Assembly: GCF_004804335.1 (NCBI RefSeq)
Contig: NZ_SRXY01000011.1
Coordinates: forward strand, 62,001-126,000
Direction: 5' to 3'
Length of the DNA: 64,000 nucleotides
Source: Pacificoceanicola onchidii
GTDB taxonomy: Bacteria; Pseudomonadota; Alphaproteobacteria; Rhodobacterales; Rhodobacteraceae
Within the stretch, counting starts at the first letter, position 1. Each line of letters starts with the position of its first letter. The position numbers were made by a program, and so were the translations under genes. Shown in pieces: positions 1-9,421 of the stretch. Below the pieces are notes generated by a model. The model had not been told where the DNA came from and did no database searches. It saw nothing but the letters and a program-made list of their open reading frames with translations.

Positions 1-1
1 C

Positions 2-337
2 ATCAACCTCGATGTGTGGAATGACATGAGCGAACTCGAGCAGGCGATCATCCAGAACGCGGCGGACGCGGAGTATTCGGTTGGATTGGCTGAGTTCAAT
101 GCGCGCAACAATGCAGCGCTGAGCCAGCTCGTGAACGAGCACGGCGTCGAGTTGCACCAGTGGCCGGAAGACATCGTGTCGAAGATGCAGGAAATCCTGC
201 CGCGCGTGATGGCGGATCATGCCGCCAAGAGCGAGATGGCCACGGAAGTTGCCGCCAGCTGGACAGAGTTCCGCGATCAGCAACGCGCCTGGGGCAATGT
301 GACCGACTACATCAATGCTGGTCTGAAAAAAGGGTAA
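2..337 (+). CDS. dctP: TRAP transporter solute-binding protein (DctP), 3' end only
   Basis: Only the C-terminal ~111 residues are in the window; the reading frame is open from base 2 and the start lies upstream. The visible part is a long helical segment ending in a Trp-rich tail (FRDQQRAWGNVTDYINAGLK), typical of the C-terminus of periplasmic DctP-family binding proteins, which capture a carboxylate-like solute and hand it to the DctQM membrane pair. The genes for both membrane subunits follow at 1144-3200, which supports the call. The ligand cannot be read from this fragment. Family assignment is fairly safe from context and moderate from sequence alone. Confidence 0.75.
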   Translation: MNLDVWNDMSELEQAIIQNAADAEYSVGLAEFNARNNAALSQLVNEHGVELHQWPEDIVSKMQEILPRVMADHAAKSEMATEVAASWTEFRDQQRAWGNVTDYINAGLKKG

Positions 338-343
338 CGCGCC

Positions 344-1138
344 ATGACTGAGCCGTTGATCATGGGCCAGGTTGGTCTGAGCTTTCATACAGCGGCTGCG
401 GCCGTACTCGCCGAGGTCCTCGAGGACCTCGGCCACACTATCGAAATTCGCGAAGCACCCCATGAGGAGATGTTCGCGATGCTGGGTCGGGGCGAGGTCG
501 ATCTCGTCTGTTCGGCCTGGCTGCCCGCATCTCACGGAGGCTACATCGCACCGTTCGAGGATGAGATCGAGAAGCTGGCGGTGATCTATACGCCCTACTG
601 CATCTGGGGTATTTCTGCGGATGCGCCCGATGACATCCAGTCTGTCGAAGATCTCGCCAAGCCCGATGTCGCGGCCAAGTTGCGCAAGCTGATTCAGGGG
701 ATCACGCCGGGGGCCGGCATCAGCCGGTTCTCTCGTCAGATGATCGTCGATTATCAACTGGAGCAACACGGTTTCCACTTTCAGAACGGGACCGTGGACG
801 ATTGCTGCGGCGCTTATCTGGATGCGACAGCCGCAGGCGATCTTGCGATTGTGCCGCTTTGGCATCCGCAATGGCTGCACACCGAAGCAAAGCTGCGCGA
901 GTTGAAAGACCCCAAAGGCCTGCTTGGCGGTCAGGACGATGCCACCATGGTTCTGCGCAAGGATGCGGCCCACAAAGTGTCCGCTCAAGGCATCCAGTTT
1001 CTGCGAAAAGTGTCCCTCGAGAATGCCGTGGTTTCGGAACTTGACCAGGCGATCTGCAGAGAAGGTCTGACCGCTCGCGAGGCCGCCAAACGTTGGATCG
1101 GTGAGAACCGATCGACCGTTGACGGATGGATGGAGTAA
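344..1138 (+). CDS. OpuAC-like (glycine-betaine type) substrate-binding domain protein without signal peptide
   Basis: 264 residues that resemble the OpuAC/ProX binding domain of quaternary-amine ABC transporters: an early switch into a GQVGLSFHTAAAAVLAEVLE-type lobe, an acidic GEVDLVCSAWLP segment, a GITPGAGISRFSR segment and a C-terminal WIGENRSTVDGW motif close to the W-x-x-x-N end seen in OpuAC proteins. The protein begins MTEPLIMGQ and has no hydrophobic leader, so as annotated it would stay in the cytoplasm. It starts 6 nt after dctP and is followed 5 nt later by dctQ, so it is part of the TRAP operon. It could be a cytoplasmic ligand sensor or chaperone for the transported amine, or an enzyme reusing the fold. 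Family assignment is reasonable; role is unknown. Confidence 0.6.
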   Translation: MTEPLIMGQVGLSFHTAAAAVLAEVLEDLGHTIEIREAPHEEMFAMLGRGEVDLVCSAWLPASHGGYIAPFEDEIEKLAVIYTPYCIWGISADAPDDIQSVEDLAKPDVAAKLRKLIQGITPGAGISRFSRQMIVDYQLEQHGFHFQNGTVDDCCGAYLDATAAGDLAIVPLWHPQWLHTEAKLRELKDPKGLLGGQDDATMVLRKDAAHKVSAQGIQFLRKVSLENAVVSELDQAICREGLTAREAAKRWIGENRSTVDGWME

Positions 1139-1143
1139 AGCAG

Positions 1144-1656
1144 ATGGCTGAATCCTTGGACCATTTGTCCGGTGACACAATCGTCGATAAGATCGTCGGG
1201 GCCGTTGGCGTCTTTGCGCGCTGGCTTTGCCTTTTGCTCGTTCTTCTTCAATTCAGCGTCGTTGTCGCGCGGTATCTTTTTGAAACAGGGTCCGTGATGG
1301 CACAGGAATCTATCCTGTTCACCTTCGGGTCCATGTTCATGCTCGCGCTGGCGGATGCCTTGAAAAACGGGCGGCACGTCCGGGTCGACATGATCTTCCA
1401 TGGCCTTTCGTCACGGGCACAACGCCGTGTTGATGCGATCGGGATCGTCGTGTTTCTGCTGCCACTTTGCGTCTACATGCTCCTCTTGTCCTGGCCGTAT
1501 GTAAGCAGTTCCTGGGCTGCGCTGGAGGGATCGCGGGAAGCGGGCGGTCTTCCGGGTGTTTTTCTGCTGAAGACAGTGATCCTGATAGCCCTCGTTCTCG
1601 TGATCGCCCAATCGCTCGTCATCTTGAACCGCTGCATCCAGCGCTGGAGTGAATGA
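1144..1656 (+). CDS. dctQ: TRAP transporter small permease subunit (DctQ family)
   Basis: About 170 residues with four hydrophobic segments (ARWLCLLLVLLQFSVVVARY, SILFTFGSMFMLALADALKN, a VVFLLPLCVYMLLLSWPYV helix and a TVILIALVLVIAQSLVIL helix) and the charged GRHVRVDMI loop that is characteristic of DctQ. It pairs with DctM in the inner membrane to make the Na+-driven transporter. I chose the ATG at 1144 because GGAG lies 8 nt upstream; an in-frame ATG at 1126 has no comparable site and would overlap the previous gene. The stop overlaps the dctM start (ATGA), which indicates translational coupling. Confidence 0.9.
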   Translation: MAESLDHLSGDTIVDKIVGAVGVFARWLCLLLVLLQFSVVVARYLFETGSVMAQESILFTFGSMFMLALADALKNGRHVRVDMIFHGLSSRAQRRVDAIGIVVFLLPLCVYMLLLSWPYVSSSWAALEGSREAGGLPGVFLLKTVILIALVLVIAQSLVILNRCIQRWSE

Positions 1657-3200
1657 TCATGGATCTCGCAAACTTTTTCCTCACGGCTTTTGTCGTGGCT
1701 CTGTTGCTGTGCCTGATGTCCGGCTTTCCGGTTGCCTTTGTGCTGGGCGGCGTCTCATTGATCATGGCGGGTCTGGGCGCGCTTTTTGGTGTCTTTGACA
1801 CGTCCTTTCTGATCGCCATGCCGCAACGCACCTTTGCTGCAATGAACAACGACATCCTGCTGGCTGTTCCGCTTTTTGTCTTCATGGGGGCCATGTTGGA
1901 ACGCTCCGGCATCGCTACGGAGCTGCTGGATGGCATTGGTCGACTGTTCGGCAAAAGGCGGGGCGGCTTGGGCTATGCGGTCACTTTGGTTGGTGCTCTG
2001 TTGGCGGCATCAACCGGCATTGTTGGTGCGACCGTTACCACGATGGCATTGTTGTCCTTGCCGGTGATGCTCAAGTGGGGCTACTCGAAGCGGCTGGCGT
2101 CCGGGTCAATCTGCGCTGCGGGCACACTGGGTCAGATCATCCCGCCTTCGCTTGTTCTGGTTCTGCTCGCGGACACCATCTCCGCAGCGTATCAAAAAGC
2201 GCAGCTGGAACAGGGCGTGTTTTCACCCGAGACGGTTTCCATCTCGGACCTGTTTGCAGGCGCGATTGTGCCGGGGTTCATTCTGGTTTTGGCGTTTCTC
2301 TCCTATCAGATCATTCTGGCGGTTCTGAATCCAAACGTGAGCCCTGCCCCGCCTCAGGATGAGAATGTCGACGATATTTCCACGCGGGATTTGCTCATGC
2401 GCCTGGTGCCGCCTCTCGCGCTGATCATCGGTGTTCTCGGCTCCATTTTGGGCGGCGTCGCCACCCCGACGGAGTCGGCATCCATTGGGGCTGTCGGTGC
2501 GATCCTTCTAGCGGGCTTCGGAACCGAACGTCGCGGCATGGCCAACACCGGACTGCTCCTGTTGGGTGCAGCCGTGTTCTTCAAGCTGGGAACCGGCGGA
2601 CTTGGCCTGTCCCTGTTTGCCGAACGGATCCTTGTTGCCCTGCCAATGATCGGCTTTGTCGGCCTGCTTGCCATTGCACTCAGGAGCCTCTTTGCTTCCG
2701 GCAATCTTGACCGCACCTGCGTTGAAACCGCGAGATTGAGCGCGATGGTCTTCATGATCCTCATCGGCGCTGCGATGCTGTCCTTGGTGTTCCGGGGGTT
2801 TGGCGGCGAAGAAACCGTTCACCATATGATCGAAAGCGTGCCCGGCGGTCCAATGACAGCCCTGGCGGTGGTCATGCTGGTGATGTTTGTCCTTGGTTTC
2901 ATCCTCGACTTCATCGAGGTGATCTTTGTGATCGTGCCAACGGTCGCGCCGGTCCTGCTCTTGTCGGGCATTGATCCGATCTGGCTGGCCATCCTGATCT
3001 CGCTGAACCTCCAAACGTCGTTCCTGACTCCGCCATTCGGGTTTGCGCTGTTCTACTTCCGCTCGTCTGCGCCGCCAGAGATCTCGACCCGGGACATCTA
3101 TGTCGGGGTGCTGCCGTTCATCGGCATTCAGATCCTCGTCCTGGCACTGGTTGCAGTCTTCCCGGATATCTCAACGTGGCTTCCCTACGCGCTGCGGTAA
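1653..3200 (+). CDS. dctM: TRAP transporter large permease subunit (DctM family)
   Basis: 515 residues, almost entirely hydrophobic helices, with typical DctM landmarks: the N-terminal GFPVAFVLGG segment, VPLFVFMGAMLERSGIA, the GALLAASTGIVGATVTTMALL motif, AAGTLGQIIPPSLVLVLLAD and a C-terminal NLQTSFLTPPFGFALFY motif. This subunit forms the transport channel for the solute delivered by DctP. It is longer than the common ~430-residue DctM and carries a central insertion with extra helices, as in the long DctM subtype. It overlaps dctQ by 4 nt. The family is certain; the substrate is not visible. Confidence 0.93.
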   Translation: MIMDLANFFLTAFVVALLLCLMSGFPVAFVLGGVSLIMAGLGALFGVFDTSFLIAMPQRTFAAMNNDILLAVPLFVFMGAMLERSGIATELLDGIGRLFGKRRGGLGYAVTLVGALLAASTGIVGATVTTMALLSLPVMLKWGYSKRLASGSICAAGTLGQIIPPSLVLVLLADTISAAYQKAQLEQGVFSPETVSISDLFAGAIVPGFILVLAFLSYQIILAVLNPNVSPAPPQDENVDDISTRDLLMRLVPPLALIIGVLGSILGGVATPTESASIGAVGAILLAGFGTERRGMANTGLLLLGAAVFFKLGTGGLGLSLFAERILVALPMIGFVGLLAIALRSLFASGNLDRTCVETARLSAMVFMILIGAAMLSLVFRGFGGEETVHHMIESVPGGPMTALAVVMLVMFVLGFILDFIEVIFVIVPTVAPVLLLSGIDPIWLAILISLNLQTSFLTPPFGFALFYFRSSAPPEISTRDIYVGVLPFIGIQILVLALVAVFPDISTWLPYALR

Positions 3201-3209
3201 GGTGTTATC

Positions 3210-3977
3210 ATGGCGGACGCTCCACCCAACAAAACACTGGCGCGTGGGCTCGATGTTCTGGACACGGTCCTGCACGCCAACAAGCCGATGCGGCTGAAGG
3301 ATGTGGCACAGTCTATGGATATGGACATGGCGAGTGCGCATCGGGTGCTGCGAACGCTTGAGATCAGCGGATACCTGGTCCGGGGTGGTCCGGAACGGAC
3401 CTATGGGCCAGGTAAGAAAATATGGAGCATGGCCCATTGTTTGCCCAACGCAAGAGAGGCCGTTGAGCGATTGCATCCTCTCTTGCAAGAGCTCACGGAA
3501 CGCACCAGACAGGTCGCCCATCTGGGTGTGCTGGAAAAAGGGCGGGTTGTGCTGGCGGACGTTGTCCTGACATCAACCGCGCGAATTTCCGTTGCGCAAT
3601 CGGCGGGCGACACCGAAGATGTGTACTGCTCGGCAATTGGCAAAGCGCTGGCAGCGTTTGCGCCAAATGGCCAAGCGGATGCGCTGCTTGACGCTCAAAG
3701 CTTCTACCCACACACGGAGTTCACGATTGCCGGGCGTGACGCGCTCCGGCAAGAACTCGAGCGCGTGCGCAAAGGTGGCATTGCCTTTGATGATCGGGAA
3801 GGATCTCTGGATGTCGCTTGTATCGCGGCGCCGATATGTGACCCCTCCGGGTGCAGCACGATTGCCATCGGTATCTCAACCATCGCCAACAGTCTGTCGG
3901 CGCCCATCCGGGACTGCGAAGAATGGGTCTCGATGGTCAAGGACACGGCAAAGCGCGCCGCGGCTCACATCCTCTGA
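3210..3977 (+). CDS. IclR-family transcriptional regulator of the TRAP operon
   Basis: 255 residues. An N-terminal winged helix (KTLARGLDVLDTVL, then PMRLKDVAQSMDMDMASAHR and VLRTLEISGYLVR) is followed by the IclR effector-binding domain with the CSAIGKALAAF segment and a GGIAFDDREGSLDVACIAAP segment. It starts 9 nt after dctM on the same strand, so it is probably the last gene of the operon and controls it in response to the transported solute or a product of it. It faces the convergent amino-acid ABC ATPase gene across a hairpin. Confidence 0.9.
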   Translation: MADAPPNKTLARGLDVLDTVLHANKPMRLKDVAQSMDMDMASAHRVLRTLEISGYLVRGGPERTYGPGKKIWSMAHCLPNAREAVERLHPLLQELTERTRQVAHLGVLEKGRVVLADVVLTSTARISVAQSAGDTEDVYCSAIGKALAAFAPNGQADALLDAQSFYPHTEFTIAGRDALRQELERVRKGGIAFDDREGSLDVACIAAPICDPSGCSTIAIGISTIANSLSAPIRDCEEWVSMVKDTAKRAAAHIL

Positions 3978-3996
3978 CCTGGGCCAATGCCGGGCC

Positions 3997-4025
3997 TGCG
4001 GATCCCTTCCGTGAAAAGATCCGCA
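3997..4025. terminator. Hairpin between convergent genes
   Basis: TGCGGATC at 3997-4004 pairs perfectly with GATCCGCA at 4018-4025 around a 13-nt loop. It sits between the ends of the IclR gene (+) and the ABC ATPase gene (-). There is no clear T-run, so it is a possible bidirectional terminator rather than a textbook one. Confidence 0.4.
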
Positions 4026-4032
4026 CGTCGGG

Positions 4033-4776
4033 TCAGTGCGTCAGTACCTGTTCAAGGAACGTCCGCGTGCGTTCGCTCTTGGGATTGTCAAAGAAGCTCT
4101 CGGGATCGTCCTCTTCGATGATCTCGCCGGTATCCATGAAGATGATCCGGTCCGCCACCTTGCGTGCGAAACCCATCTCGTGCGTCACGCAGATCATCGT
4201 CATGCCTTCCTCGGCCAGCGTCACCATCACGTCGAGCACCTCGCCGATCATCTCGGGGTCCAGTGCCGAGGTTGGCTCGTCAAACAGCAGGATATCCGGC
4301 TTCATGCAAAGCGCCCGGGCAATCGCAACCCGCTGCTGCTGACCGCCAGACAATTGTCCGGGGTATTTCTGCGCCTGGTTGGCGATCTGCACCTTCTCAA
4401 GGTATTGCATGGCGGTTTCTTCCGCCTCGGTCTGCGAAATCTTGCGCGCGAGCACCGGCGCAAGGGTGCAGTTCTGCAAAATCGTCAGATGCGGAAACAG
4501 GTTGAAGTGTTGAAACACCATGCCCACGTCCTGCCGCAGCTTGTCGATGTTGGGATCCTCGGCGCTGATGGACCGCCCGTTGATCTCGATCAGTCCGCCC
4601 TGATGTTCCTCAAGCTGGTTGATGGTGCGGATCATGGTCGATTTGCCAGATCCCGAAGGGCCACAGACGACAATCTTTTCGCCCTTGGTGACCGTCAGAT
4701 TGATGTCTTTGAGCGCATGGAACGTGCCGTAATACTTCTCGACATTGATCATGCGTACCGCCGGTGTTTCCGCCAT
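4033..4776 (-). CDS. aapP: Polar amino-acid ABC transporter ATP-binding protein (AapP/BztD type)
   Basis: 247 residues with a full set of ABC ATPase motifs: Walker [10 protein letters not shown] near residue 40, the LSGGQQQR signature, Walker [13 protein letters not shown] and the [13 protein letters not shown] switch segment typical of polar amino-acid importers (GlnQ/AapP). It energises uptake of an amino acid through a two-permease complex. No permease lies next to it; the matching permeases and binding protein are 15 kb away at 19358-22659, and it is instead the last gene of the catabolic operon that starts at 12769. Pairing with that transporter is inferred from family type and shared regulation signals. 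The symbol names the family; the substrate is not proven. Confidence 0.85.
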   Translation of the reverse strand: MAETPAVRMINVEKYYGTFHALKDINLTVTKGEKIVVCGPSGSGKSTMIRTINQLEEHQGGLIEINGRSISAEDPNIDKLRQDVGMVFQHFNLFPHLTILQNCTLAPVLARKISQTEAEETAMQYLEKVQIANQAQKYPGQLSGGQQQRVAIARALCMKPDILLFDEPTSALDPEMIGEVLDVMVTLAEEGMTMICVTHEMGFARKVADRIIFMDTGEIIEEDDPESFFDNPKSERTRTFLEQVLTH

Positions 4777-4788
4777 GAGTCTCTCCTG

Positions 4789-5133
4789 TCAGGACTTGCT
4801 TGCCGCAGTTATGATGATTTCGACCTTGAGAACGTCGCGGGCCAGCCGCGCCTCGCCGCAGGCGCGTGCGGGGGCATGGCCCTGCGGGACCCAGGCATCC
4901 CAGACCGCGTTCATCTCGGCGAAATCCGCCATGTCCCGCAGCCAGACGATGGCCTGCAGGATGTGGTTCCGATCGCTACCGGCCTCTTCCAGAAGCGCGT
5001 CGATCCGGGAAAGACAATCGCGGGTCTGATCGGCCACGGTTTCGCCCGCACCCACCTGCCCGCAGAGGTAGACAACCCCGTTGTGCTTGACGATTTTCGA
5101 CATGCGGTCGCTGGTGTGCAGCCGTTCGATCAT
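4789..5133 (-). CDS. RidA/YjgF family enamine-imine deaminase
   Basis: 114 residues, the usual RidA length. It shows the [15 protein letters not shown] beta-strand region, the [20 protein letters not shown] helix, the [24 protein letters not shown] segment and [11 protein letters not shown], where the family's substrate-binding Arg lies. RidA proteins hydrolyse reactive enamine/imine intermediates released by PLP enzymes and amino-acid oxidases, giving 2-oxoacids and ammonia. Its end overlaps the start of prpE by 4 nt, and a FAD oxidase and a PLP lyase are encoded nearby, so the role fits the neighbourhood. It may be a specialised RidA subgroup rather than the housekeeping copy. Confidence 0.85.
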   Translation of the reverse strand: MIERLHTSDRMSKIVKHNGVVYLCGQVGAGETVADQTRDCLSRIDALLEEAGSDRNHILQAIVWLRDMADFAEMNAVWDAWVPQGHAPARACGEARLARDVLKVEIIITAASKS

Positions 5134-7031
5134 GGCAACAGTCCTCTTGTTTTCAACGCGTCGGAGATCTCGTCCAGAATGGCCGGATCGTCGATGGCCG
5201 CGGGCATCTTGAACTCGGCCCGGTCGGCGATCTTCTGCATGGTGCCGCGCAGGACCTTGCCGGATCGGGTCTTGGGCAGACGTTTCACCTCTATCGCGGT
5301 TTTGAAGGCCGCCACTGCGCCAATGGACTGACGCACCTGCGCGACCAGCTCACCCTGCAAATCCGCCTCGGCCCGGTCGACGCCGTCATTGGTCACGTAG
5401 AACCCCAGCGGCATCTGGCCTTTGAGCGCATCGGCCACGCCGACCACCGCGCATTCGGCGATATCGGGATGGGCGCTCAGCACCTCTTCCATGGCTCCGG
5501 TCGAGAGCCTGTGTCCGGCCACGTTGATGATGTCGTCGGTGCGCGCCATGATGAAGACATAGCCGTCCTCGTCGATCAGACCCGCATCCGAGGTCGCATA
5601 GAACTCCGGAAACTCATCGAGATAGCTTTTGCGGAACCGCTCTTCGGCATTCCATAACGTCGGAAAGGACGATGGCGGAAGCGGCAGCTTGCAGACGATA
5701 TTGCCCAGAGTGCCGGGCGCGACTTCATTGCCGCCGTCATCCAGCACCCGGATGTCATACCCGGGCATTGGCACGCCGGGCGAGCCGTGTTTCACCGGCA
5801 CCTGCCCCAGGCCCACGGGGTTGCCGGACATGGCCCAGCCGGTCTCGGTCTGCCACCAATGGTCGATCACCGGGCGGTCCAGCTTTTCCTCGGCCCATTG
5901 CACGGTGGCCGGGTCCGATCGTTCACCCGCGAGGAACAACGTACGGAAATTCGACAGGTCGTAATCGGCAATCAGGGCCCCAGTCGGGTCTTCTTTCTTG
6001 ATCGCACGGAAGGCTGTCGGCGCGGTGAACAGCGCCACGACCTCATGGTCCTGGATCACCCGCCAGAAAGCGCCCGCATCAGGGGTGCCCACGGGTTTGC
6101 CTTCGTACACCACTGTGGCCGATCCGTTCAGCAGCGGCCCATAGCAGATATAGGAATGCCCGACGACCCAGCCCACATCCGACGCCGCCCAGAACACCTC
6201 TCCCGGTTTCACCCCGTAGTGCTGTTCCATGGTCCAGCGCAGCGCCACCATGTGTCCGCCGTTGTCGCGCACCACACCTTTGGGCTGCCCCGTCGTGCCC
6301 GAAGTATAGAGAATATACAGCGGGTCGGTGGCGGCCACGGGCACGCATTCCGTCATCCGGCCCGCGTCCTTCGCGGCTCCGACAGCCTCGGCATAATCCA
6401 CGTCGCGGCCGTCCACGATAGTGGCAGGTTCGATCTCGCGTTGCAGGATCAGGCAGTGATCCGGCTTGGCAGAGGATTCTTCGATGGCCGCGTCCAGCAG
6501 CGGTTTATAGTGCACTACCCGCCCCGGTTCGATCCCGCAGGAGGCGGAAATGATCATTTTCGGCGCGGCGTCTTCAATCCTTGTGGCCAGTTCATGCGCG
6601 GCAAAGCCGCCAAAGACCACCGAATGCACCGCCCCCAACCTGGCCGAGGCCAGCATGGCGAAAATCGCCTGCGGCACCATCGGCATGTAGATGATCACCC
6701 GGTCGCCCTTGCCCACGCCATGGTCGCGCATCACCTGCGCCAGCGCGCCGACTTCGCTTTGCAGATCGGCAAAGCTGTACCGGGCCTCGGTGTGCGTGAC
6801 CGGGCTGTCGTAGATTACCGCTGTGCGCTCGCCGTGTCCGGCTTCCACATGCCTGTCCACCGCATTCCAGCAGGTGTTGCAGGTCGCCCCGGCAAACCAG
6901 CGGCCATAGGCCCCCTGATCAGGGTCAAAGGTTTTTTCCGCCGGGGTGAACCAGTCGATCCCCTTGCCAGCCTCAGCCCAGAACGCCTCCGGGTCCGATT
7001 GCCAGCGTGCATATGCCTCTGCGTAGCTCAT
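5130..7031 (-). CDS. prpE: Propionyl-CoA synthetase-like acyl-CoA ligase
   Basis: 633 residues, full length for PrpE. The N-terminal region ([26 protein letters not shown]) and the adenylation core match acetyl/propionyl-CoA synthetases: [14 protein letters not shown] is the ATP-binding loop, [11 protein letters not shown] and [16 protein letters not shown] are the A5/A8-type motifs, and [13 protein letters not shown] holds the acetylation-regulated Lys. It converts a short-chain acid, most likely propionate, with ATP and CoA to the acyl-CoA. It overlaps both neighbours by 4 nt. Within this operon it could activate propionate or a related acid released from the amino-acid substrate, so it may not be the cell's general PrpE. 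Confidence 0.85.
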   Translation of the reverse strand: MSYAEAYARWQSDPEAFWAEAGKGIDWFTPAEKTFDPDQGAYGRWFAGATCNTCWNAVDRHVEAGHGERTAVIYDSPVTHTEARYSFADLQSEVGALAQVMRDHGVGKGDRVIIYMPMVPQAIFAMLASARLGAVHSVVFGGFAAHELATRIEDAAPKMIISASCGIEPGRVVHYKPLLDAAIEESSAKPDHCLILQREIEPATIVDGRDVDYAEAVGAAKDAGRMTECVPVAATDPLYILYTSGTTGQPKGVVRDNGGHMVALRWTMEQHYGVKPGEVFWAASDVGWVVGHSYICYGPLLNGSATVVYEGKPVGTPDAGAFWRVIQDHEVVALFTAPTAFRAIKKEDPTGALIADYDLSNFRTLFLAGERSDPATVQWAEEKLDRPVIDHWWQTETGWAMSGNPVGLGQVPVKHGSPGVPMPGYDIRVLDDGGNEVAPGTLGNIVCKLPLPPSSFPTLWNAEERFRKSYLDEFPEFYATSDAGLIDEDGYVFIMARTDDIINVAGHRLSTGAMEEVLSAHPDIAECAVVGVADALKGQMPLGFYVTNDGVDRAEADLQGELVAQVRQSIGAVAAFKTAIEVKRLPKTRSGKVLRGTMQKIADRAEFKMPAAIDDPAILDEISDALKTRGLLP

Positions 7032-7768
7032 TGGACGACGTAGTTCAGGCCAAGCCGCCCGCCGTCGACATAGATCGTCTCGCCGGTGATATAGCTGGCT
7101 TTCTTCGAACAGAGGAACGCCGCCACATCGCCGATTTCACGCGCAGTGCCTGAGCGACCCAGTGGTGTGCGCGACATGGCCATTTTGAAGGCCTCGGGAT
7201 TGGCGTTCACGCCTGCCATCATCTCCGTGTCGATGGAACCCGGGCCAATCGCGTTGACGCGGATATTGTGCTTGGCCAGCGCCAGCGCCGCGACCTTGGT
7301 CAGCTGCATCACGCCGCCTTTTGATGCGCAATAGGCCGGGATCGCCGGGATCGCCACCTGCGCATTGATCGACGACATGTTGACGATCGCGCCTTCGATG
7401 CCTTGTGAGACCATGGTGTTGGCCGCGCGTTGGGTGGCGACAAACAGCCCGCGCAAATTGACCGCCATCACCTTGTCAAAGGCGTCCAGATCGTAGCTCA
7501 GGAAATCGCCGGGCATGGCGATGCCTGCGTTGTTGACCAGCGCCGCGACCGGGCCATGCTCGGCCTCGATGCGGTCGAACATTGCAGTCACGGAAGCGAT
7601 GTCGCCCATGTCACAGATCATACCCACGCCGCCGAGCTTTTCCGCGGCTCCCATGACGCCGTCCTGCACATCCGACAGGACCACCTTGTAGCCATCTTCG
7701 GCCAGTGCCTCCGCGCAGGCCAGGCCAATGCCCTGGGCCGCGCCGGTTACGAGTGCGATTGCCACCAT
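7028..7768 (-). CDS. Short-chain dehydrogenase/reductase (SDR)
   Basis: 246 residues with the NAD(P) motif TGAAQGIGLA at the N-terminus, NNAGIAMPG, the catalytic Ser in NMSSINAQ and the catalytic pair in YCASK, followed by NAIGPGSIDTEM and a [18 protein letters not shown] end. Classical FabG-like SDR that oxidises or reduces an alcohol/ketone with NAD(P). Asp in VVLSDVQDG after the second strand suggests NAD preference. It overlaps prpE by 4 nt and sits 3 nt after hyuB in the same operon. The substrate is unknown, probably a hydroxy- or oxo-acid intermediate of the pathway. Confidence 0.88.
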   Translation of the reverse strand: MVAIALVTGAAQGIGLACAEALAEDGYKVVLSDVQDGVMGAAEKLGGVGMICDMGDIASVTAMFDRIEAEHGPVAALVNNAGIAMPGDFLSYDLDAFDKVMAVNLRGLFVATQRAANTMVSQGIEGAIVNMSSINAQVAIPAIPAYCASKGGVMQLTKVAALALAKHNIRVNAIGPGSIDTEMMAGVNANPEAFKMAMSRTPLGRSGTAREIGDVAAFLCSKKASYITGETIYVDGGRLGLNYVVQ

Positions 7769-7771
7769 GAT

Positions 7772-9421
7772 TTATCCCTCAAATCCGTAGTCTGTCTTGG
7801 CCTGTTCAGCCGTGATGAAGCCCGCCGCGATGTCGCGCGCCACCGCCGCGCGATCACGAGCAAGCGGATCGCCGTAGCCGCCACCGCCGGGCAGGCTAAG
7901 CCGCAGGCGCTGGCCGCTCCTGATCAACTGCCTGCCTTTCGATTTCAGCTTGGTGCCGCCCACCAGTTCCACTGCGCCGGGCCCGCCGGGAAGACCGCCG
8001 TCGCGGCCCCGCGCCGGGTTTTCCACCCGGTCGAACATGGCGTTGAAGTAGAAATCATAGCCTTTGCGCGGCTCGATCTCGATGGTCTGGCCCAGGCCAC
8101 CGCGCAGGGCTCCGGCCCCGCCCGACCCTTCGCGCAGGTCCTTGCGCCAGACCGTGATCGGCCCGACGTGCTCGGTGGCCTCGACGCTCATGGTTGACAC
8201 ACCGGAGGGGAACGCGGTGGCCGACAGCCCGTCGAGCGCGGGCCGCGCCCCGGTGCCGCCGGAGTTGAACATCAGCACCTCGCGGTTGGGCAGGCCGCTG
8301 GCCGGGTCAGAGGCGCGGGCCGCAATCTGGATATTCCACAGCGCGCTGGCCCCTTCGGCGGGCACCGTGTTCGGCAATGCCTGATGCAGCGCCCCCAACA
8401 CCACGTCTGGAACCAAATGGCCCATCACGTGGCGCACGGATACTGGCGCAGGCCGTTTTGCAGCAAGGATGCAGCCGTCCGGCGCGGTAATCCGGAACGG
8501 TTCCAGCGATCCGGTATTGTTGGGCACCTCGCGGGCAATCGCGCATTTCAGCGCGTAACAGGCATAGGCGCGGGTATAGACTTCCGGGCAGTTCACGCCG
8601 AACCGGCTCATGCCGGAGGTGCCGTCGAAATCGGCGGTCAGCTGATCGCCGTCGATGGTCAGTGTCACTTCCATATGCACGGGCGCGTCGTACCCGTCGA
8701 CTTGCATGGTTTGGCGGTATTCGCCCGAAGGCACCTTGGCAATTGCCTCCAGCGTGGCCTTGCGGCTGGTCTCGATGACAAAATCGGACAGCGCATCAAG
8801 ATCGTCGATGTCGAACTCATCCATCATGGCCTGCAAGCGCCGGTCTCCGGCCTCATTGCAAGCAGCCAGCGAATACATGTCACCCACGGTCTGATCCGGT
8901 GTGCGCACATTGGCGCGGATCAGTTCGATCAACAGCGGCTGCACCGTGCCCCGTTCGGCAAATTTAGTGATCGGGATCAGGAGGCCCTCTTCGAACACCT
9001 CGTTGCCATCCGGTCCAAAGCCGCGCCCGCCGATATCGACCACATGGGCGGTGCAGGCGAAATAGCCGATATGGCTGCCCTTGCGGAACACCGGGGTCAC
9101 GACGGTGATGTCGTGCAAATGCCCGGTGCCAAGCCAGGGATCATTGGTGATGAACACATCCCCTTCGAAGGTGTTCTGCGGTCCGATCCGGTCAGCGAAA
9201 TGGGTCACGCTTTCGGCCATCGCGTTGACGTGCCCCGGCGTGCCGGTCACCGCCTGGGCAATCATCCGGCCCTGACGGTCAAACAGCCCTGCCGAAAGGT
9301 CCCCGGCTTCGCGTACGGAGGTGGAAAAGGCGGTGCGGATCAGCGTGGTGGCCTGTTCTTCCACCACCGCGATCAGGCGGTTCCACATGATCTGGTGATC
9401 AATCGCGCTGGTGCGCATCAC
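7772..9421 (-). CDS. hyuB: Hydantoinase B / oxoprolinase-type amidohydrolase subunit
   Basis: 549 residues, normal HyuB length. It starts with the conserved EEQATTLIRTAFSTSVREAG region and DLSAGLFDRQGRMIAQAVTG, has FITNDPWLGTGHLHD (metal-site region) and ends in LRLSLPGGGGYGDPLARD, the family's glycine-rich tail. HyuB works with HyuA in ATP-dependent opening of cyclic amides such as hydantoins or 5-oxoproline; acetone carboxylase subunits are more distant relatives. It overlaps hyuA by 4 nt. The real cyclic substrate in this operon is unknown. Confidence 0.9.
   Translation of the reverse strand: MMRTSAIDHQIMWNRLIAVVEEQATTLIRTAFSTSVREAGDLSAGLFDRQGRMIAQAVTGTPGHVNAMAESVTHFADRIGPQNTFEGDVFITNDPWLGTGHLHDITVVTPVFRKGSHIGYFACTAHVVDIGGRGFGPDGNEVFEEGLLIPITKFAERGTVQPLLIELIRANVRTPDQTVGDMYSLAACNEAGDRRLQAMMDEFDIDDLDALSDFVIETSRKATLEAIAKVPSGEYRQTMQVDGYDAPVHMEVTLTIDGDQLTADFDGTSGMSRFGVNCPEVYTRAYACYALKCAIAREVPNNTGSLEPFRITAPDGCILAAKRPAPVSVRHVMGHLVPDVVLGALHQALPNTVPAEGASALWNIQIAARASDPASGLPNREVLMFNSGGTGARPALDGLSATAFPSGVSTMSVEATEHVGPITVWRKDLREGSGGAGALRGGLGQTIEIEPRKGYDFYFNAMFDRVENPARGRDGGLPGGPGAVELVGGTKLKSKGRQLIRSGQRLRLSLPGGGGYGDPLARDRAAVARDIAAGFITAEQAKTDYGFEG

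Noticed and set aside
1126-1143. Earlier start for dctQ
   Set aside because: It would overlap the previous gene without a ribosome site; the ATG at 1144 has GGAG well placed.
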